Positions 20,142-29,869 of a stretch of DNA of 29,869 nt are shown one piece after another. The notes beneath the pieces are model-generated. The model was not told where the DNA came from. It ran no database searches and worked only from the letters and a program-made list of their open reading frames with translations. The first letter of the stretch is position 1. Every line of letters begins with the position of its first letter. The DNA comes from Schoenoplectus triqueter (Eukaryota > Streptophyta > Magnoliopsida > Poales > Cyperaceae): NCBI GenBank assembly GCA_964058805.1, contig CAXKVV010001150.1:1-29869 (forward strand). The letters run 5' to 3'. The position numbers were made by a program, and so were the translations under genes.

Positions 20142-20363
20142 ATGGCCCGTGTTGTTGCTTTTGTCATTCTCTTCCTCACTGTCGTTGCCTTTGTCGGCAG
20201 AGTTGATTCTGAATCTGATTCCCCCGCACCAAGTGCCGGTGCCCCGTCAATAGCCGAGCCTCCAGTGGGTGGTGCTAACGCCCCAGCCCCCGGCCCCTCA
20301 TCTGCGACCAATGGACCAGCTGCTGGTGGACCAACTAGCAGCGGCCCCACAACTGACCTCTAA
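20142..20363 (+). CDS. Small secreted arabinogalactan-peptide-like protein C (73 aa)
   Basis: Diverged paralogue of copies A and B. The signal peptide is residues 1-23 (MARVVAFVILFLTVVAFVG, cleavage near VDS). The mature part keeps the framework APS-AEPP-G-APAP-PSS-G-AAGGPTSS with P, A, S, T and G dominating. The C-terminus is shorter and ends TTDL, again with no GPI-anchor signal. Leader (CAATCAAACATGG) and 3' flank (CTCTGATCCGAGTGGGA against CTCTGATAAAAGTGGGA) are also homologous. Expected to be a glycosylated secreted AG-peptide-like protein or a peptide precursor. Retention of AEPP and GGPTSS between paralogues suggests those are the functional parts. Confidence 0.82.
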   Translation: MARVVAFVILFLTVVAFVGRVDSESDSPAPSAGAPSIAEPPVGGANAPAPGPSSATNGPAAGGPTSSGPTTDL

Positions 20364-20890
20364 TTATGTTAATGCTTGGTTGTCATTCTCACGGAATGCA
20401 AATTATGCCCACGGACAGTGGTGCTGCTAGATTCTATCTTCCCTATTCGTTTGTTTGAAAGAGGATATGATATTTCTCTCTAAACTCTGATCCGAGTGGG
20501 AACTTATGTTTTTTTGCATTGGTTAATGCATGAAGAAACCGTTTATTTTCTTTTTTTTTCTTTAGTTGGGAATAATTGTATGTGGTAATTTACTTTTGAA
20601 GATGACATAATAAATTTATTGATTTAAAAAATGGTGTTTTGTGCAAGGAAAAGTCGAACCGTAATTTAATTATCATAAATTATCTTAAAAATATTGTTCA
20701 AAAGAAATGGTGTTCAAAGAAAAGTAGAACTGCTGTATAATTTTTTTTATGAAAAGTGGCGTAAATACCACCTATTTCATTGAAATCATCACAAAAGAAT
20801 AAAGACAGAAGAATGCACGCTCCAAACAGCTGATGCTTGATTCTTCAAAAGTACAAGATTCTTACATGCCAGATATTCCGATCACAACAA
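20364..20890. other. 3' flank of AGP-like gene C and spacer
   Basis: 20440-20540 aligns with the 3' flank of copies A and B. The remainder is AT-rich with no gene. Confidence 0.5.
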
Positions 20891-21230
20891 AAGGATCTAT
20901 CAAAGATGTCTGATTACTTGACAATGGACTTTTAAATAAATATCAAAAAATCCTAAAAATTAAAAAAATTATAGATATATTTTTTTTATTCATAGATTGA
21001 TAATATTTTAGATTTCATACATACTCATTTTTTTTTTTAATAATTCATCAATGACCGTCAAAATTTTATGCAAATTCAAACAGTAATAAAATTATATGAA
21101 ATTTTAAACACTACCAATATATAAATAAAAGAACGTACCTATAAAAAAAATTATTTTTAAAATATCTTTAATATTTATTTAGAAGTTCATTGTTAAGATT
21201 GTCAAAATAACCCATTATGAAAGATCCTTC
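20891..21230. mobile_element. Palindromic long-TIR MITE (reference copy)
   Basis: The left end AAGGATCTATCAAAGATG with ACAATGGACTTTTAAATAAA is repeated inverted at the right end (TTTATTTAGAAGTTCATTGT, AAGATCCTT). The arms are more than 80 bases long and nearly meet in the middle. Right-arm relatives occur at 1-160, 8165-8313 and 17623-17702. No ORF; target duplication unclear. Confidence 0.65.
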
Positions 21231-22499
21231 CTCTATTTTAAAATAACTAGGTTGAACCCTCCCGTGCTTCGCAGCGGGTTTGTACACGTATAGGGACTGA
21301 TGTGAATTTATTTAATGTTTATGCCTGGATGATGTGTTGATAGGTAGGACAGGAAAATGTATGTGCAGTACATTATTTGTTTCAATTATTTGACATTAGC
21401 ACGTACCACTACCGATTAGTACAACATAACAGATGATAGAATCTATTGGTGCTAATACAACTGCTGAAAAACCATCATAATATGAATACAAATAAGCACT
21501 CGCTTTCCTTTAAAAAAATGTCAAAAGAACTTTAAATTACTTAAGTCCTAAATCCTATAGGAATACAACAAATACACATATATATCAGATAAAAAATCAG
21601 GTAGATACAAACAGTTAAAAGCCAATAATGTGTAGAGTTGAACTCAAATACTATTTAGCCTCACCAATTGACAAAAATCAGAAGAATATAAGACAAAATG
21701 TTAAATAAGCACAGTGATAATAAGTATATAAGCAATATATGGAAAATTCATCTCTTAGCATTGGGGTTGACTCATAAGTACAAAAGTACCATATAGTAAA
21801 AATCATCTTAAGTACAGAAATACCATCTAGTAAAGACTATCAAAGCAAGTAGCCCAGAAGTACAGAAATTGCATCCAATAAAAAAACATGTCGGTCATTT
21901 TATAATTTTTCTATTTTGAAATAGGTAGCAGTCCAAGTATATCTGTTTTGTAATACCGTACTTCTGATCAGTGGCTATGGGTGCACTGCCACTAATTTGG
22001 AGAAAAAATAAATTATGTATATACATCTTTATTTTAAATGAAAATTCTAAATTCTGAAATATGAGATGAAATACTACTTACAAATAGTCTTGCACGCTGC
22101 ATTGGTAGTCCTTGCAGAGGTAGTAACAATAGGACAAGATTTGCAAAAAAAAAAAACATATCTGATAAATTACAAAAAATATAATAATAATAATAATAAT
22201 AATAAAAGAGTTTAAAGCTGGTGCATTTTATTCATGCAATGATTTGAATGTGTACAGTGTGTCTCAAGTGAATTATTAGCAGCAAATATTTTTATTGAAC
22301 CGAGAACATATTTATCAATATTTTAGTTCTATATTCTTGGAACTTGAACACTAAAGCATAAAAAATTGTTCTATAATTAACAGCATATGCTGGTACAATA
22401 TCTGAATTGACAAATACGATAACATTGTATGGCAGGTTATAACACTGACATCAAGTAATTGAATCAAAAGGCCTTTTGTCAGAATATGAGTCTCATCTA
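21231..22499. other. Gene-poor region with short repeats
   Basis: Contains a CCCGTGCTTCGCAGCGGG hairpin motif (21263) that reappears as CCTGTGCTTCGTGGCAGGG at 22656. Also present are three degenerate AGTACAGAAATACCAT-type repeats (21777-21885) and an (AAT)n microsatellite near 22181-22204. No protein-coding gene is recognised. Confidence 0.45.
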
Positions 22500-23450
22500 T
22501 GTGGGAACAGCTTGTCGCTCTTCCTCCTGCAAAGATAATTGCAGAAACAAAGGAATGTAAATTTCTAAAAGAAAATTCATAGCAGAAAGTAGAAAATAAT
22601 GTCAAATAAAAAATCGCCTGATATATAGTATTTAATGTTTAGATAACTAACTCACCTGTGCTTCGTGGCAGGGTTGAGCGCCGAGACGGCGTCGATTCGT
22701 TTTGTGTCAATGATTGACCATTATACACCAATTCCAATTGAAATCAAAGCTAAAATAGATAAATCTCTCCCATAAAAATTATTTCAAACAACAACAACAG
22801 TAATAACTGACATCTCGACATAAATAATAGTAGCTCATCTCTCGGCATACATATAAAGTGCATACAGAGCAAAAGGCCCATTTTTTTATAAGTATTAGAT
22901 TAGGAAGGAGAAATGAACAACAATAATAGTGGCAAATATAATGATACTGGCATAACCCTGTAGAAAAATACTCAAATGACTTTTTTCTTTCTCCGACTTC
23001 ATAGAAGGCCCAACATTCCTAAATCCATTTTAAACTCAAATTGAGGACAACGCTTCTAATTCCTGGGTAGCTTTGCAAAGGCTTATGTAGATATAAACTA
23101 AGATAATTTGTAAGCTAAATTATTCGACCCTACATCGAAAACGTGCAATCAAGAAAGTTTCGTTTATAAATAAAATCCTTTCATCAAAGAAAAGTTGAGT
23201 TCGACTGAATACCACGGAAACCGTCGGGTGAAACCGGAGTTGTCCCTCAATAGCGAGGCCAGCGCTAGCATCGGGTAGGGTTTGCGAAGGAGTTGATTCA
23301 GGAGGAGCAAGTACAGTGTGAAGATGAAGTACCGGACCAGAGCCATCGGTCGTGGAGAAAGAAGTTGCGCAACACAACTGAGGTCCGTAAAGGAGAGAGA
23401 CGGCGCGCGAGAAGGAGGCCAGCGGAGCGACAGACCTAGGGTTCGCCTAT
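22500..23450 (-). pseudogene. Possible spliced minus-strand gene remnant or non-coding transcript
   Basis: On the minus strand, a GC-richer 5' part has an AACCCTAGG leader word (near 23440) and an ATG at 23346 opening a hydrophobic frame (MALVRYFIFTLYLLLLNQ). Downstream is CACAG|GTGAGT (near 22656), a strong donor. It is followed by a TTATCTTTGCAG acceptor (near 22530) opening into EEERQAVPT and a stop at about 22500. Joining these would keep a short frame, but no domain is recognised and the middle is unclear. It could be a decayed gene, a small membrane-protein gene or a lncRNA. Confidence 0.25.
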
Positions 23451-25101
23451 TTTCTTCAGAAAAAGGAGAGAGAGCAGATTGGGAATCGCAAAGGTTTCAG
23501 ACAACGAATCGCGGAGAGGTAGAAAACCAGGAAGAAATCGAATACGATCAGCTATGAAATCGGACGGTCCTCAGCACCCTTCTAAGAGAGTTATTGTAGA
23601 AATTATAATAACAACATTGGATATGTATATTGTGCTTATTGACAGGGCATTATTGCATGAAGATGAGAAAAGACCAAAAGGAGGAATGACAAGGCTTCAA
23701 TTCTTTATCATAGTTTTCATAGCTAGCCTTGCATACTACATTGTTCCAAACTACATCTTTCCTTCCATCTCTGCCATCTCATTCATTTGTCTAATCTTCA
23801 ATAACTCAATCAGGGGCCGCATCAAGTTGAGTGTCAGCTAGGGTCTGATTCATTGAAAAATGAAATTTGTACGGTAAAAAAATAAAATTACTTTTGATCT
23901 AGATATTCTATTTCCTTGACTCAGACATCCTCTACCGATCGTTTCTAGTTCCGCCGTTGAACTCAATCATTGCATAACAAACTGGGTCAGGTGTATACGG
24001 ACTCGGCATTGGATCCTTTGGTCTGGATTGGTCGACAGTGGCCGAGGGTCTGGGCAGCCTGTTAGCCACTCCAGGGCTCGATATAATCAACATCATGGCT
24101 GGATTTTTCCTAATTGCGTATATTATTCTACCAATTGCATATTGAACTAATGCATACGAGGCGAAGAAATTTCCAATTATTTCTTCCCATGTGTTTATGG
24201 GCAATGGGAGTGCATTTGATGTCAGAAAAGTGCTTGATGGTAGGTGCTTCACATTTGATCAGAAGGGTATGATGGCGTGGGACAGATTCATTTGAGTGTT
24301 TTTTTGTGCTTACATATGGTTCGAGCTTTCGCCACACTGGCTGCTACTCTGTCACATGTCGCACTTTTTCATGGAAGGTGATTGTTGACTGATGAAGTTC
24401 CAACAACTTAGATTGAATTACTGTCTTTCTAGGTCACAATTACCAGTATGTGTTGACTGTATGTATGACAAGTGTTATTTTGGTTGAATCTCCGCCTCAT
24501 TTTTCTATTAAAAATGTACCAAAGTTATAGGACCTGTTAATATGTATATGTGATGAACACAACCATTCCAATTGATTAAATGAATCAAATATCACATCAA
24601 AATTTATAGCATATCAGCATTGATGTTGGTCTTTTCTGACTGGCATTCAAAATTATCTAAATTTCAGAAAAAAATTCCGTTAAATAGAACACGCCCCATT
24701 TACTTAAGTTACCGTCCAAAATTTACTGTAATTACTTTTTTGTCACAGAACAATATGGCGAAAAATAAAGGATATGCTTAAAGTTCAATTTGTGACATTC
24801 ATACTTGACTAATGAAGACGGACTCTAAGGCTGTGCCATCGTGGTGGTTTCAGGTGATGCTTGCGGGTGTAACTGGTCTTGCAATATTTTCTTTTGAAGT
24901 CTTTGGAAAGCAACTCCAGTTACCGTACTGTGGGGTGTTTTACTTGCAGCTGGACTTGCTTTTCTCTTCACACTCCCAGTTGGAATTGTAGCAGAACAGA
25001 CAAATCAAGTTGGTTCCTTTCTTTCCTTAATAATTTGAAATTAAAAAGAAACTAATAACTATTTTTAAGATACTATTAATTCGAAATTTCTATTGGATCA
25101 G

Positions 25102-25284
25102 GGACGAGGGTTGAATGTAATAACAGATTTAATAATAGGATACATATTTCCGGGAAGACCACCTGCAAATGTGGCATTCAAAACATATGGTACTGTAAGC
25201 ATGTCACAAGCAATTATGTTCCTCTCGGATTTCAAACTAGGCCACTACATGAAGATTCCTCCCCGCTCCATGTCTGTCATCCAG
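25102..25284 (+). other. Intact 61-codon exon within the OPT pseudogene
   Basis: Preceded by a TGGATCAG acceptor and followed by a CAG|GTCAGC donor, in phase 0 on both sides. The 61 codons are uninterrupted and carry the family's conserved segment with [18 protein letters not shown] and [11 protein letters not shown]. It is the best preserved portion and the most useful one for tracing the parent gene. Confidence 0.85.
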
Positions 25285-25559
25285 GTCAGCTCAATCAAGT
25301 AGTTCGTTTCATTTGATATATTCTTTGATGAATAAATTAAAATCTTTTTAATGTGCTGCTAATGAGTATTAAACACATTCTGCGTGGACTGGTAATGAAA
25401 GAGAGCAAAATTATCTTCCAGCTAATATAGTAAGAAGAGAGAGCAAACCAGCAGTAGTATCAAGAGGTCCATAACAAGATAAGTGCTCTCTAACCATTCC
25501 AATTGATGAACACAACCATTACAATTGGACCTGTTTTCCATTTATTTGAGTTTTGGACA

Positions 25560-25700
25560 GGCCATTCTGCTCTTAACTGTACTGGTAATGTCTCCTTCCA
25601 GACCACTGGTCGGGGTGCTGGCCCGACTGGCGTTGTTGGCTTGAATGCCACAACAAGAGGTGGCCCGACTGGCGTTTGTTTCGTATTGTTGTACTTATTG
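25560..25700. repeat. Short duplicated GC-richer segment in an OPT intron
   Basis: GGCCCGACTGGCGTT occurs at about 25620 and 25663, separated by TGTTGGCTTGAATGCCACA-type sequence. It lies in the intron between 25284 and 25909. Nearby ACACAACCATTxCAATTG also occurs in the previous intron (near 24560), so parts of these introns share a repeat. Confidence 0.4.
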
Positions 25701-26065
25701 CAAATTCCGTCTTGCGCCTCTACTTTTGTTTATTTCTATCTGCCGTGGTATATTTTTTATATACTTAGCAGCTTATGAAAAATTTTGTAAACTCTATGCT
25801 TTAGGAAAGTAATGAAAGCCGGTACTCTATTTTATGGGGTACTTTTCTTTTCAAAAAAAACTATAGCTGACAACTCATTAGAAAATATTGTACACTTCTA
25901 ATCAACAGTTAGTAGGCACAATTGTTGCTTCTTCTGTGTATTTCGGTACCTCAAGGTGGCTGCTCGAGACAGCTAATAACATCTGTGACCAGACAAAGGC
26001 ACTGGCTTAAGGGAGCCCGAGGGCTTGCCCTGGAGATGATGTATTTTATAATGCTTCTATTATAT

Positions 26066-26213
26066 GAGTCATGTTTCTCTGTTGTGCAGTACCGTGCAGC
26101 ATAGTACATGGATCGTTGGAACAATTTAAGATCTGTGTTGATTCGAATAATAAGAAAATCCAATGGTCCACGTATTGCGTTGTACGGTGCAACGCGGCAG
26201 AGGATTTGGATTC
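26066..26213. mobile_element. 148-bp foldback MITE inserted in an OPT exon
   Basis: CTATTATAT at 26057-26065 is repeated at 26214-26222. Removing the insert plus one repeat restores the expected OPT reading across NASII and GVVGP. The two arms are imperfect inverted repeats of ~55-60 bases: ACCGTGCAGCA / TACATGGATCGTTGGA on the left pairs with the inverse of TCCAATGGTCCACGTA / TTGTACGGT on the right. So nearly the whole insert can fold. A 9-bp target duplication suggests a Mutator-type origin. Confidence 0.7.
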
Positions 26214-26397
26214 CTATTATATAGGGTGTGGTGGGCCCACTAAGGATGTTCTGTCGACTCAAAAGATGAATTACATTTTCTTAGCCGGACTACTTGCACT
26301 ATGTGGACTTTATATGTTTTTTATCCTGAAAAGAAGTGAATTATGCTCATCAACATGCCCATTATAATAGGTAAGATATATAAGTTACTATAACAGT

Positions 26398-26832
26398 GAG
26401 GGGCGGATGTAGGATTTCGATCAGGGGGTTAATTATCGGATTATAATATCTTATCAGGTTTTAATTTATTAACTGATAAGATTTTAAATAAAAATAATAA
26501 TAATTTAATATATATTCTTATCTAATATAAAAATATCAAAATAATATTCTTTTACATATTAAAAATAACAATAAAATAAAACTCAAAGTGATAAATAAGT
26601 AAGTTGATGATGAAAGTTTTTCTCTAGAAAACTTTATATTTTGAAATTTTTATATAATTAATTCATTATGCATTATATTAAATATTTTTTTTCTCAATAA
26701 ACGTAATCAAATAATTCAGAGAGCAAAAAAATTCAGGGAATGACAAATTACTGAAAATATTATCTAAAAACACTATTTTTCAAAATTTAAAGGAACAGCT
26801 ACCTCGAACTACACTGCACTCAGCCGTCCCTG
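26398..26832. mobile_element. 435-bp hAT-type MITE inside an OPT intron
   Basis: Perfect 8-bp target duplication ATAACAGT at 26390-26397 and 26833-26840. The ends GAGGGGCGGATGTAGGATTT and CAGCCGTCCCTG are inverted relatives, and the left end matches the 15956 element (AGGGGCGGA--AGGATTT). The interior is AT-rich with no ORF. It lies just after the donor GTAAGATA at 26371. Confidence 0.8.
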
Positions 26833-27345
26833 ATAACAGTATATGGGTACCTGCATTGCCATACGGGTGCTAAATTCATTGAACCTAACAGATATTTTCT
26901 CATCTGCGAAAAAACTAGGGCACAAATCTGCTTACATGCTTATACCACTTGGACTCCAGAAACAAAACTCAGACTACAAAATAGAAGCATCACTAATTAG
27001 TTCTCTCAAAAACAAAATTTTAACCCGTGCCACTGGAATCATGCCCCCAGGTCGATCTGTCAACTATTTGATGCATGTGGGGCCTAGTAGCCAGTAGGTA
27101 TAGTCTTCGACTTCTTTTTGTACCAAACGTACAAAGGATGGTGGACCCGGCATAACTACCTGTTGTCAGCCAGTCTAGATGCCGGTGTGGCGTTCATGGC
27201 GGTACTTGCCTATGTGGCACTACAGGGACAAAATATAGAATGGGTCAACTGGTGGGGCCTGGAGCTAGACGACCCCTGCCATCTGGTAAGATGTCCAACC
27301 GCACCAGGAATCAAAGTGAACGTTGTTTGCCCTGTTTTTACATAG

Positions 27346-27865
27346 CAGTTTTCCACGTGTATGTGTCTATGAGATTTTAGATAGTATAAAACAATTTGTT
27401 AACGAGGATGATAGTCTATTAGTCTTATTGCTTAAAATCTAATTGAATGTAGCGTGGCACTTTTAAATTTTAACGAAAGGGAAGATAATTAATTTACTAC
27501 CAACCTCACTTGGGACATTTTCATCTTAAACCACACAAGGAAATATATCTAACAGCTTTTGTGCAGAAAGCATACATTGATACATACCAGTGCCACTGTG
27601 TCAGTACCAGTCGGTGCTTGAATTCACGTCACGTGTTGTCAAATCGTCCAAGAAGTATTAGTTTCAAAAAGATATAGGTTTGATAGAAGTATAACTGTAT
27701 AAGAATGAATAAAGAAAAATTATATTTATTTTTTTATAGATTTGCAATACAAGAATAACACATATCGCTCCAAAGGCTTTGATGGGCTTGGTTTAGGCCT
27801 ATAAAAATCCATGAGAAATTTATATCGGACTGTTAGTCTGGTACAAGTTGAAGCGGGAAAATATG
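27346..27865. other. 3' flank of the OPT pseudogene
   Basis: Contains a palindromic ACACGT-type region around 27630 (TCACGTCACGTG) but no gene. It becomes repeat-like after 27,866. Confidence 0.45.
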
Positions 27866-28095
27866 ATCAAACCCTAGAAATCTGTCCGATCCAATCTGAT
27901 TTGATTTAATTTGATCTGATTTAGAAAAGACAAATAAATTTGTTTTGATTCAAATTCGACCTGATTTGATTTGATCTGATATCAAATAACTTATATTTCA
28001 ATAAAAGATCTAAAAAAGAAAATAACATTTAAATTATCCCGATCCGATCAAACCCAACTTAATTTCTTCGAGAATATCAAACTGATCTAAATCGA
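27866..28095. repeat. GATTTGATCTGAT-rich simple repeat
   Basis: Many overlapping copies of CTGATTTGATTT, GATCTGAT and GATCCGAT. The word pattern recalls decayed GGGTCGGATC-type MITE arms of the 6180 family, but the ends are not defined. Confidence 0.5.
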
Positions 28096-28500
28096 TCGTC
28101 CGAACTAGAGTTTGAAAAAACCAGTCCGGTCCAATCCATCCCGGACGACCCGTGCCCGCGGACCGGACCCAAACTCGTGCCCGACCCGTCCCCTACCATG
28201 GTTCGGTCCAACAATGGTCCGGTTCTCTCTTCACCCAAAACCAGCCCATGCGGACCCGTGGATCGGATTAGACTGTGCCCAACCCGTGGGGGTCCGGCTA
28301 CCCGGGGCCAACAGTGGGATGAGTTGAATTTTTTCGAAGTTGGCCTACCAAGACCCGTCCCGTATGACCCATGATATACCGTAAATCGTGGACCGTGCCG
28401 ATCCGTAGCCCGACCGAATTTGTTCTGAACCGAACCGACTTATTAATATAACACTAGTCGGAACCCAATCCTAAACCCAATCCAACCCATCAAATTACCA
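28096..28500. repeat. GC-rich GGACCGG / CCCGACCCG repeat element
   Basis: Dense GGTCCGG, GACCCGT, CCGACC and GGTTCGGTCC words in an otherwise AT-rich region. The frames at 28112-28374 are Pro/Arg/Ser low-complexity products of these words in two phases and are not genes. It is probably a MITE of the same style as 6180-7106, but no terminal repeat pair or target duplication was found. Confidence 0.5.
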
Positions 28501-29160
28501 CGACTTTGTCACCACGCATTTAATTGGAATATTAATTATTATATATATTTATGTTGTTGCTAACTAAATGCTCCTTGTCTTTTCAACTACCGACAGAATT
28601 TTCAAAACAGAGTTTGGTTCTCTCGATGGACGACCAGAGTCGCCGAACTAGTGGCAGAGGCCAGAGGAGAGGAGGGGCACTGCATGAAAAACGTACATAA
28701 ATATCATACTTTACAACTTACAAATTATATGTGCTTGGCGTACTCTGTAAAATTTAATTAAGAAATAATGAAAATTAATATAACAAATAAATTAGTAAAT
28801 AATTTAAAATAACAATTAAAAAAACAGAAATATAATTATACAACTATAGATGAACAAATAGCTAAGTTAACAATAAAGAAAAAAATTAAATTTAAATTTA
28901 AAACAAATAATTCGATAATTAATTTAATTAAGTTTGTAAATAAATAAATAAAGATAAAGCATAATTTCAATCTTATCTAATGTTCAATCGATATAAAATG
29001 AATAATCACCTAAAATAAATTAAATAAAAAAACGTTAACTCATTTAATTTAATAAAATCGGAAATTTTCTAAATACTCTCTGGATTTAACCCGGTTTGGA
29101 TTTTAGTAAGGGAAATAATAATTCACAATAATAATAATAAATATGATATTTTGTTTAGAA
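28501..29160. other. AT-rich spacer, nothing recognised
   Basis: Only short AT words and (AAT)n near 29130-29150. A short GC-richer piece (28620-28690) has no open frame of note. Confidence 0.5.
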
Positions 29161-29869
29161 ATTTAATTTGCAATACAACCTTGCTACACCAATGATCACA
29201 AATCTCCGGCCACAGAGGATCCCGTATTACCCAAATTCTTCTCTCTATCTGCATTTAATTCCCTCTTGGAATTCTCTTTCTCGCTCATTTAATTCAGCAA
29301 TTAATGCCGTCATTTTCGTCCCCTTTGTCTCTCCCCTCCTCTCTCTTACTCTCGATTTAATCTCTCTGACCCCCTGACTTCCGTCGACCCACTCTCTGTC
29401 CTTTCCCCTTTTCACCACGCCTTGGCGAGGCGATTTTTCCTGCTGCCCTCTCTCGCGCCCCCGATCACATCCCTGCCAGTAGGCCACTTGCCCATCACCT
29501 CTGACCAGACTTTAGCTCACCGGCTTCGTCGTTTACCCCCTGGTTTGACTGTTTGAGCGATGATTGTGTTGTTGTACCAAACCCACCTTTTATGGCTTGT
29601 GCCTCGGATTTTGGCTGCCTCTTCTCCTTTAAAGGAGTCTCCTGGCCCCTACCCTTTTTCCTTTACTTTCGTTGTTTGCTCTCATGTGCTGAGAATACAC
29701 TGATAAGAACAAAACTCTAGACTTGGTTGAGAAATTCGATTAAGTAGGGAAAAAGGGGAGTAGAAGCCGGAGCTCTGGAAGGGAAGGGTCTGGCCTTACT
29801 TGATTTCACCCATGTTGCTTACTGATCGGTCCCTTTAAACCCTGACTGGCGCCGTGCTTGTTTACTGGT
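29161..29869. other. Pyrimidine-rich, GC-richer region without a gene call
   Basis: 29220-29480 is strongly CT-rich on the plus strand (CTCTCT, CCCCTT words), like a 5' UTR or a retroelement leader. 29480-29869 stays balanced in composition with no ORF above ~80 codons. The overlapping frames at 29168-29487 are low-complexity (Ser/Leu/Pro, and Arg/Glu on the other strand). A gene or element may start to the right of the window. Confidence 0.35.

Larger units (their letters stand above)
23646..27345 (+). pseudogene. Oligopeptide transporter (OPT clade) pseudogene
   Basis: Recognisable pieces of an OPT-family proton-coupled peptide/metal-chelate transporter occur in order. 23646-23820 holds [12 protein letters not shown] and FPSISAISF. 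23970-24270 holds GLGIGSFGLDWSTVA. 24320-24365 is the ATLSHVALFHGR region. 24810-25010 holds FGKQLQLPY then FTLPVG. 25102-25284 holds [12 protein letters not shown] and [12 protein letters not shown], an intact exon. 25909-26065 holds LVGTIVASSVYFGTS and PGDDVFYNAS. 26223-26370 is the GVVGP to LINMPI region. 27031-27345 holds ATGIMPPGRSVNYLM and YKGWWTRHNYLLSASLDAGV and ends CPVF-T-stop. Lesions are stops at 23975 (CAA to TAA), 24143 (TGG to TGA) and 26008 (GAA to TAA). There are frameshifts near 24330, 24935, 26340 and 27090, an exonic 148-bp insertion and a missing N-terminal coding part. GT-AG junctions survive at several exon edges. No function is expected. Confidence 0.92.

Noticed and set aside
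23932..24337. Minus-strand frames of 69-106 codons
   Set aside because: Shadows of the OPT pseudogene exon, which is identified on the plus strand by conserved motifs.
26843..27097. 84-codon frame starting MGTCIAIRVL as a separate gene
   Set aside because: Its last part (ATGIMPPGRSVNYLM) is an OPT exon; the preceding portion is likely read-through of the degenerate intron after the MITE.
28112..28374. Two overlapping Pro/Arg-rich frames
   Set aside because: Low-complexity translation of the GGACCGG repeat in two phases.
29844..29869. TGGCGCCG at the window end as a retrotransposon primer-binding site
   Set aside because: Only about eight or nine bases resemble the TGGCGCCGTTG-type site, the preceding sequence does not end in CA as an LTR should, and no polypurine tract or LTR pair is visible in the window.

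Overview
This is plant nuclear DNA, most likely from a eudicot. It is very AT-rich, its genes are sparse with TATA-box promoters and GT-AG introns, and the intergenic space is packed with small terminal-inverted-repeat (TIR) transposons. I cannot name the species.

Left and centre (1-20,400): two families of single-exon genes for small secreted proteins lie interleaved. Family 1 has three paralogues of 63-65 residues (2729, 10595, 14357). Each has a signal peptide, a shared AARxLKGEQL segment and a divergent C-terminus with two cysteines (C-x7/8-C). They sit in tandem units that share promoter, 5'-leader, 3'-UTR and more distant flanking blocks. Each promoter carries a TTGACC W-box 39-55 bp upstream of the TATA box. 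This looks like a stress-peptide (phytocytokine-type) cluster, but its exact family is not settled. Family 2 has three arabinogalactan-peptide-like genes (619, 18163, 20142). The first two lie in a nearly identical 1.47-kb duplication 17.5 kb apart, one at each end of the two-Cys cluster; the third is older and diverged.

Between these genes are mobile elements and repeats: a 1.77-kb element with GTCCCC termini, two adjacent Mutator-type MITEs rich in GGGTCGG, satellite-like tandem repeats, a CACTA-like fragment, hAT-type MITEs with 8-bp target duplications, and a long-TIR MITE family that also marks the left edge of the AGP duplication.

Right (20,400-29,869): 22,500-23,450 holds a possible minus-strand spliced transcription unit or gene remnant. 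At 23,646-27,345 lies a clear oligopeptide transporter (OPT/YSL superfamily, OPT clade) pseudogene. It keeps recognisable exons and several splice sites but has three in-frame stops and several frameshifts, with one small foldback element inside an exon and one hAT MITE inside an intron. The last 2.5 kb is repeats (GATTTGAT and GGACCGG types), AT-rich filler and a pyrimidine-rich GC-richer stretch with no recognisable gene.
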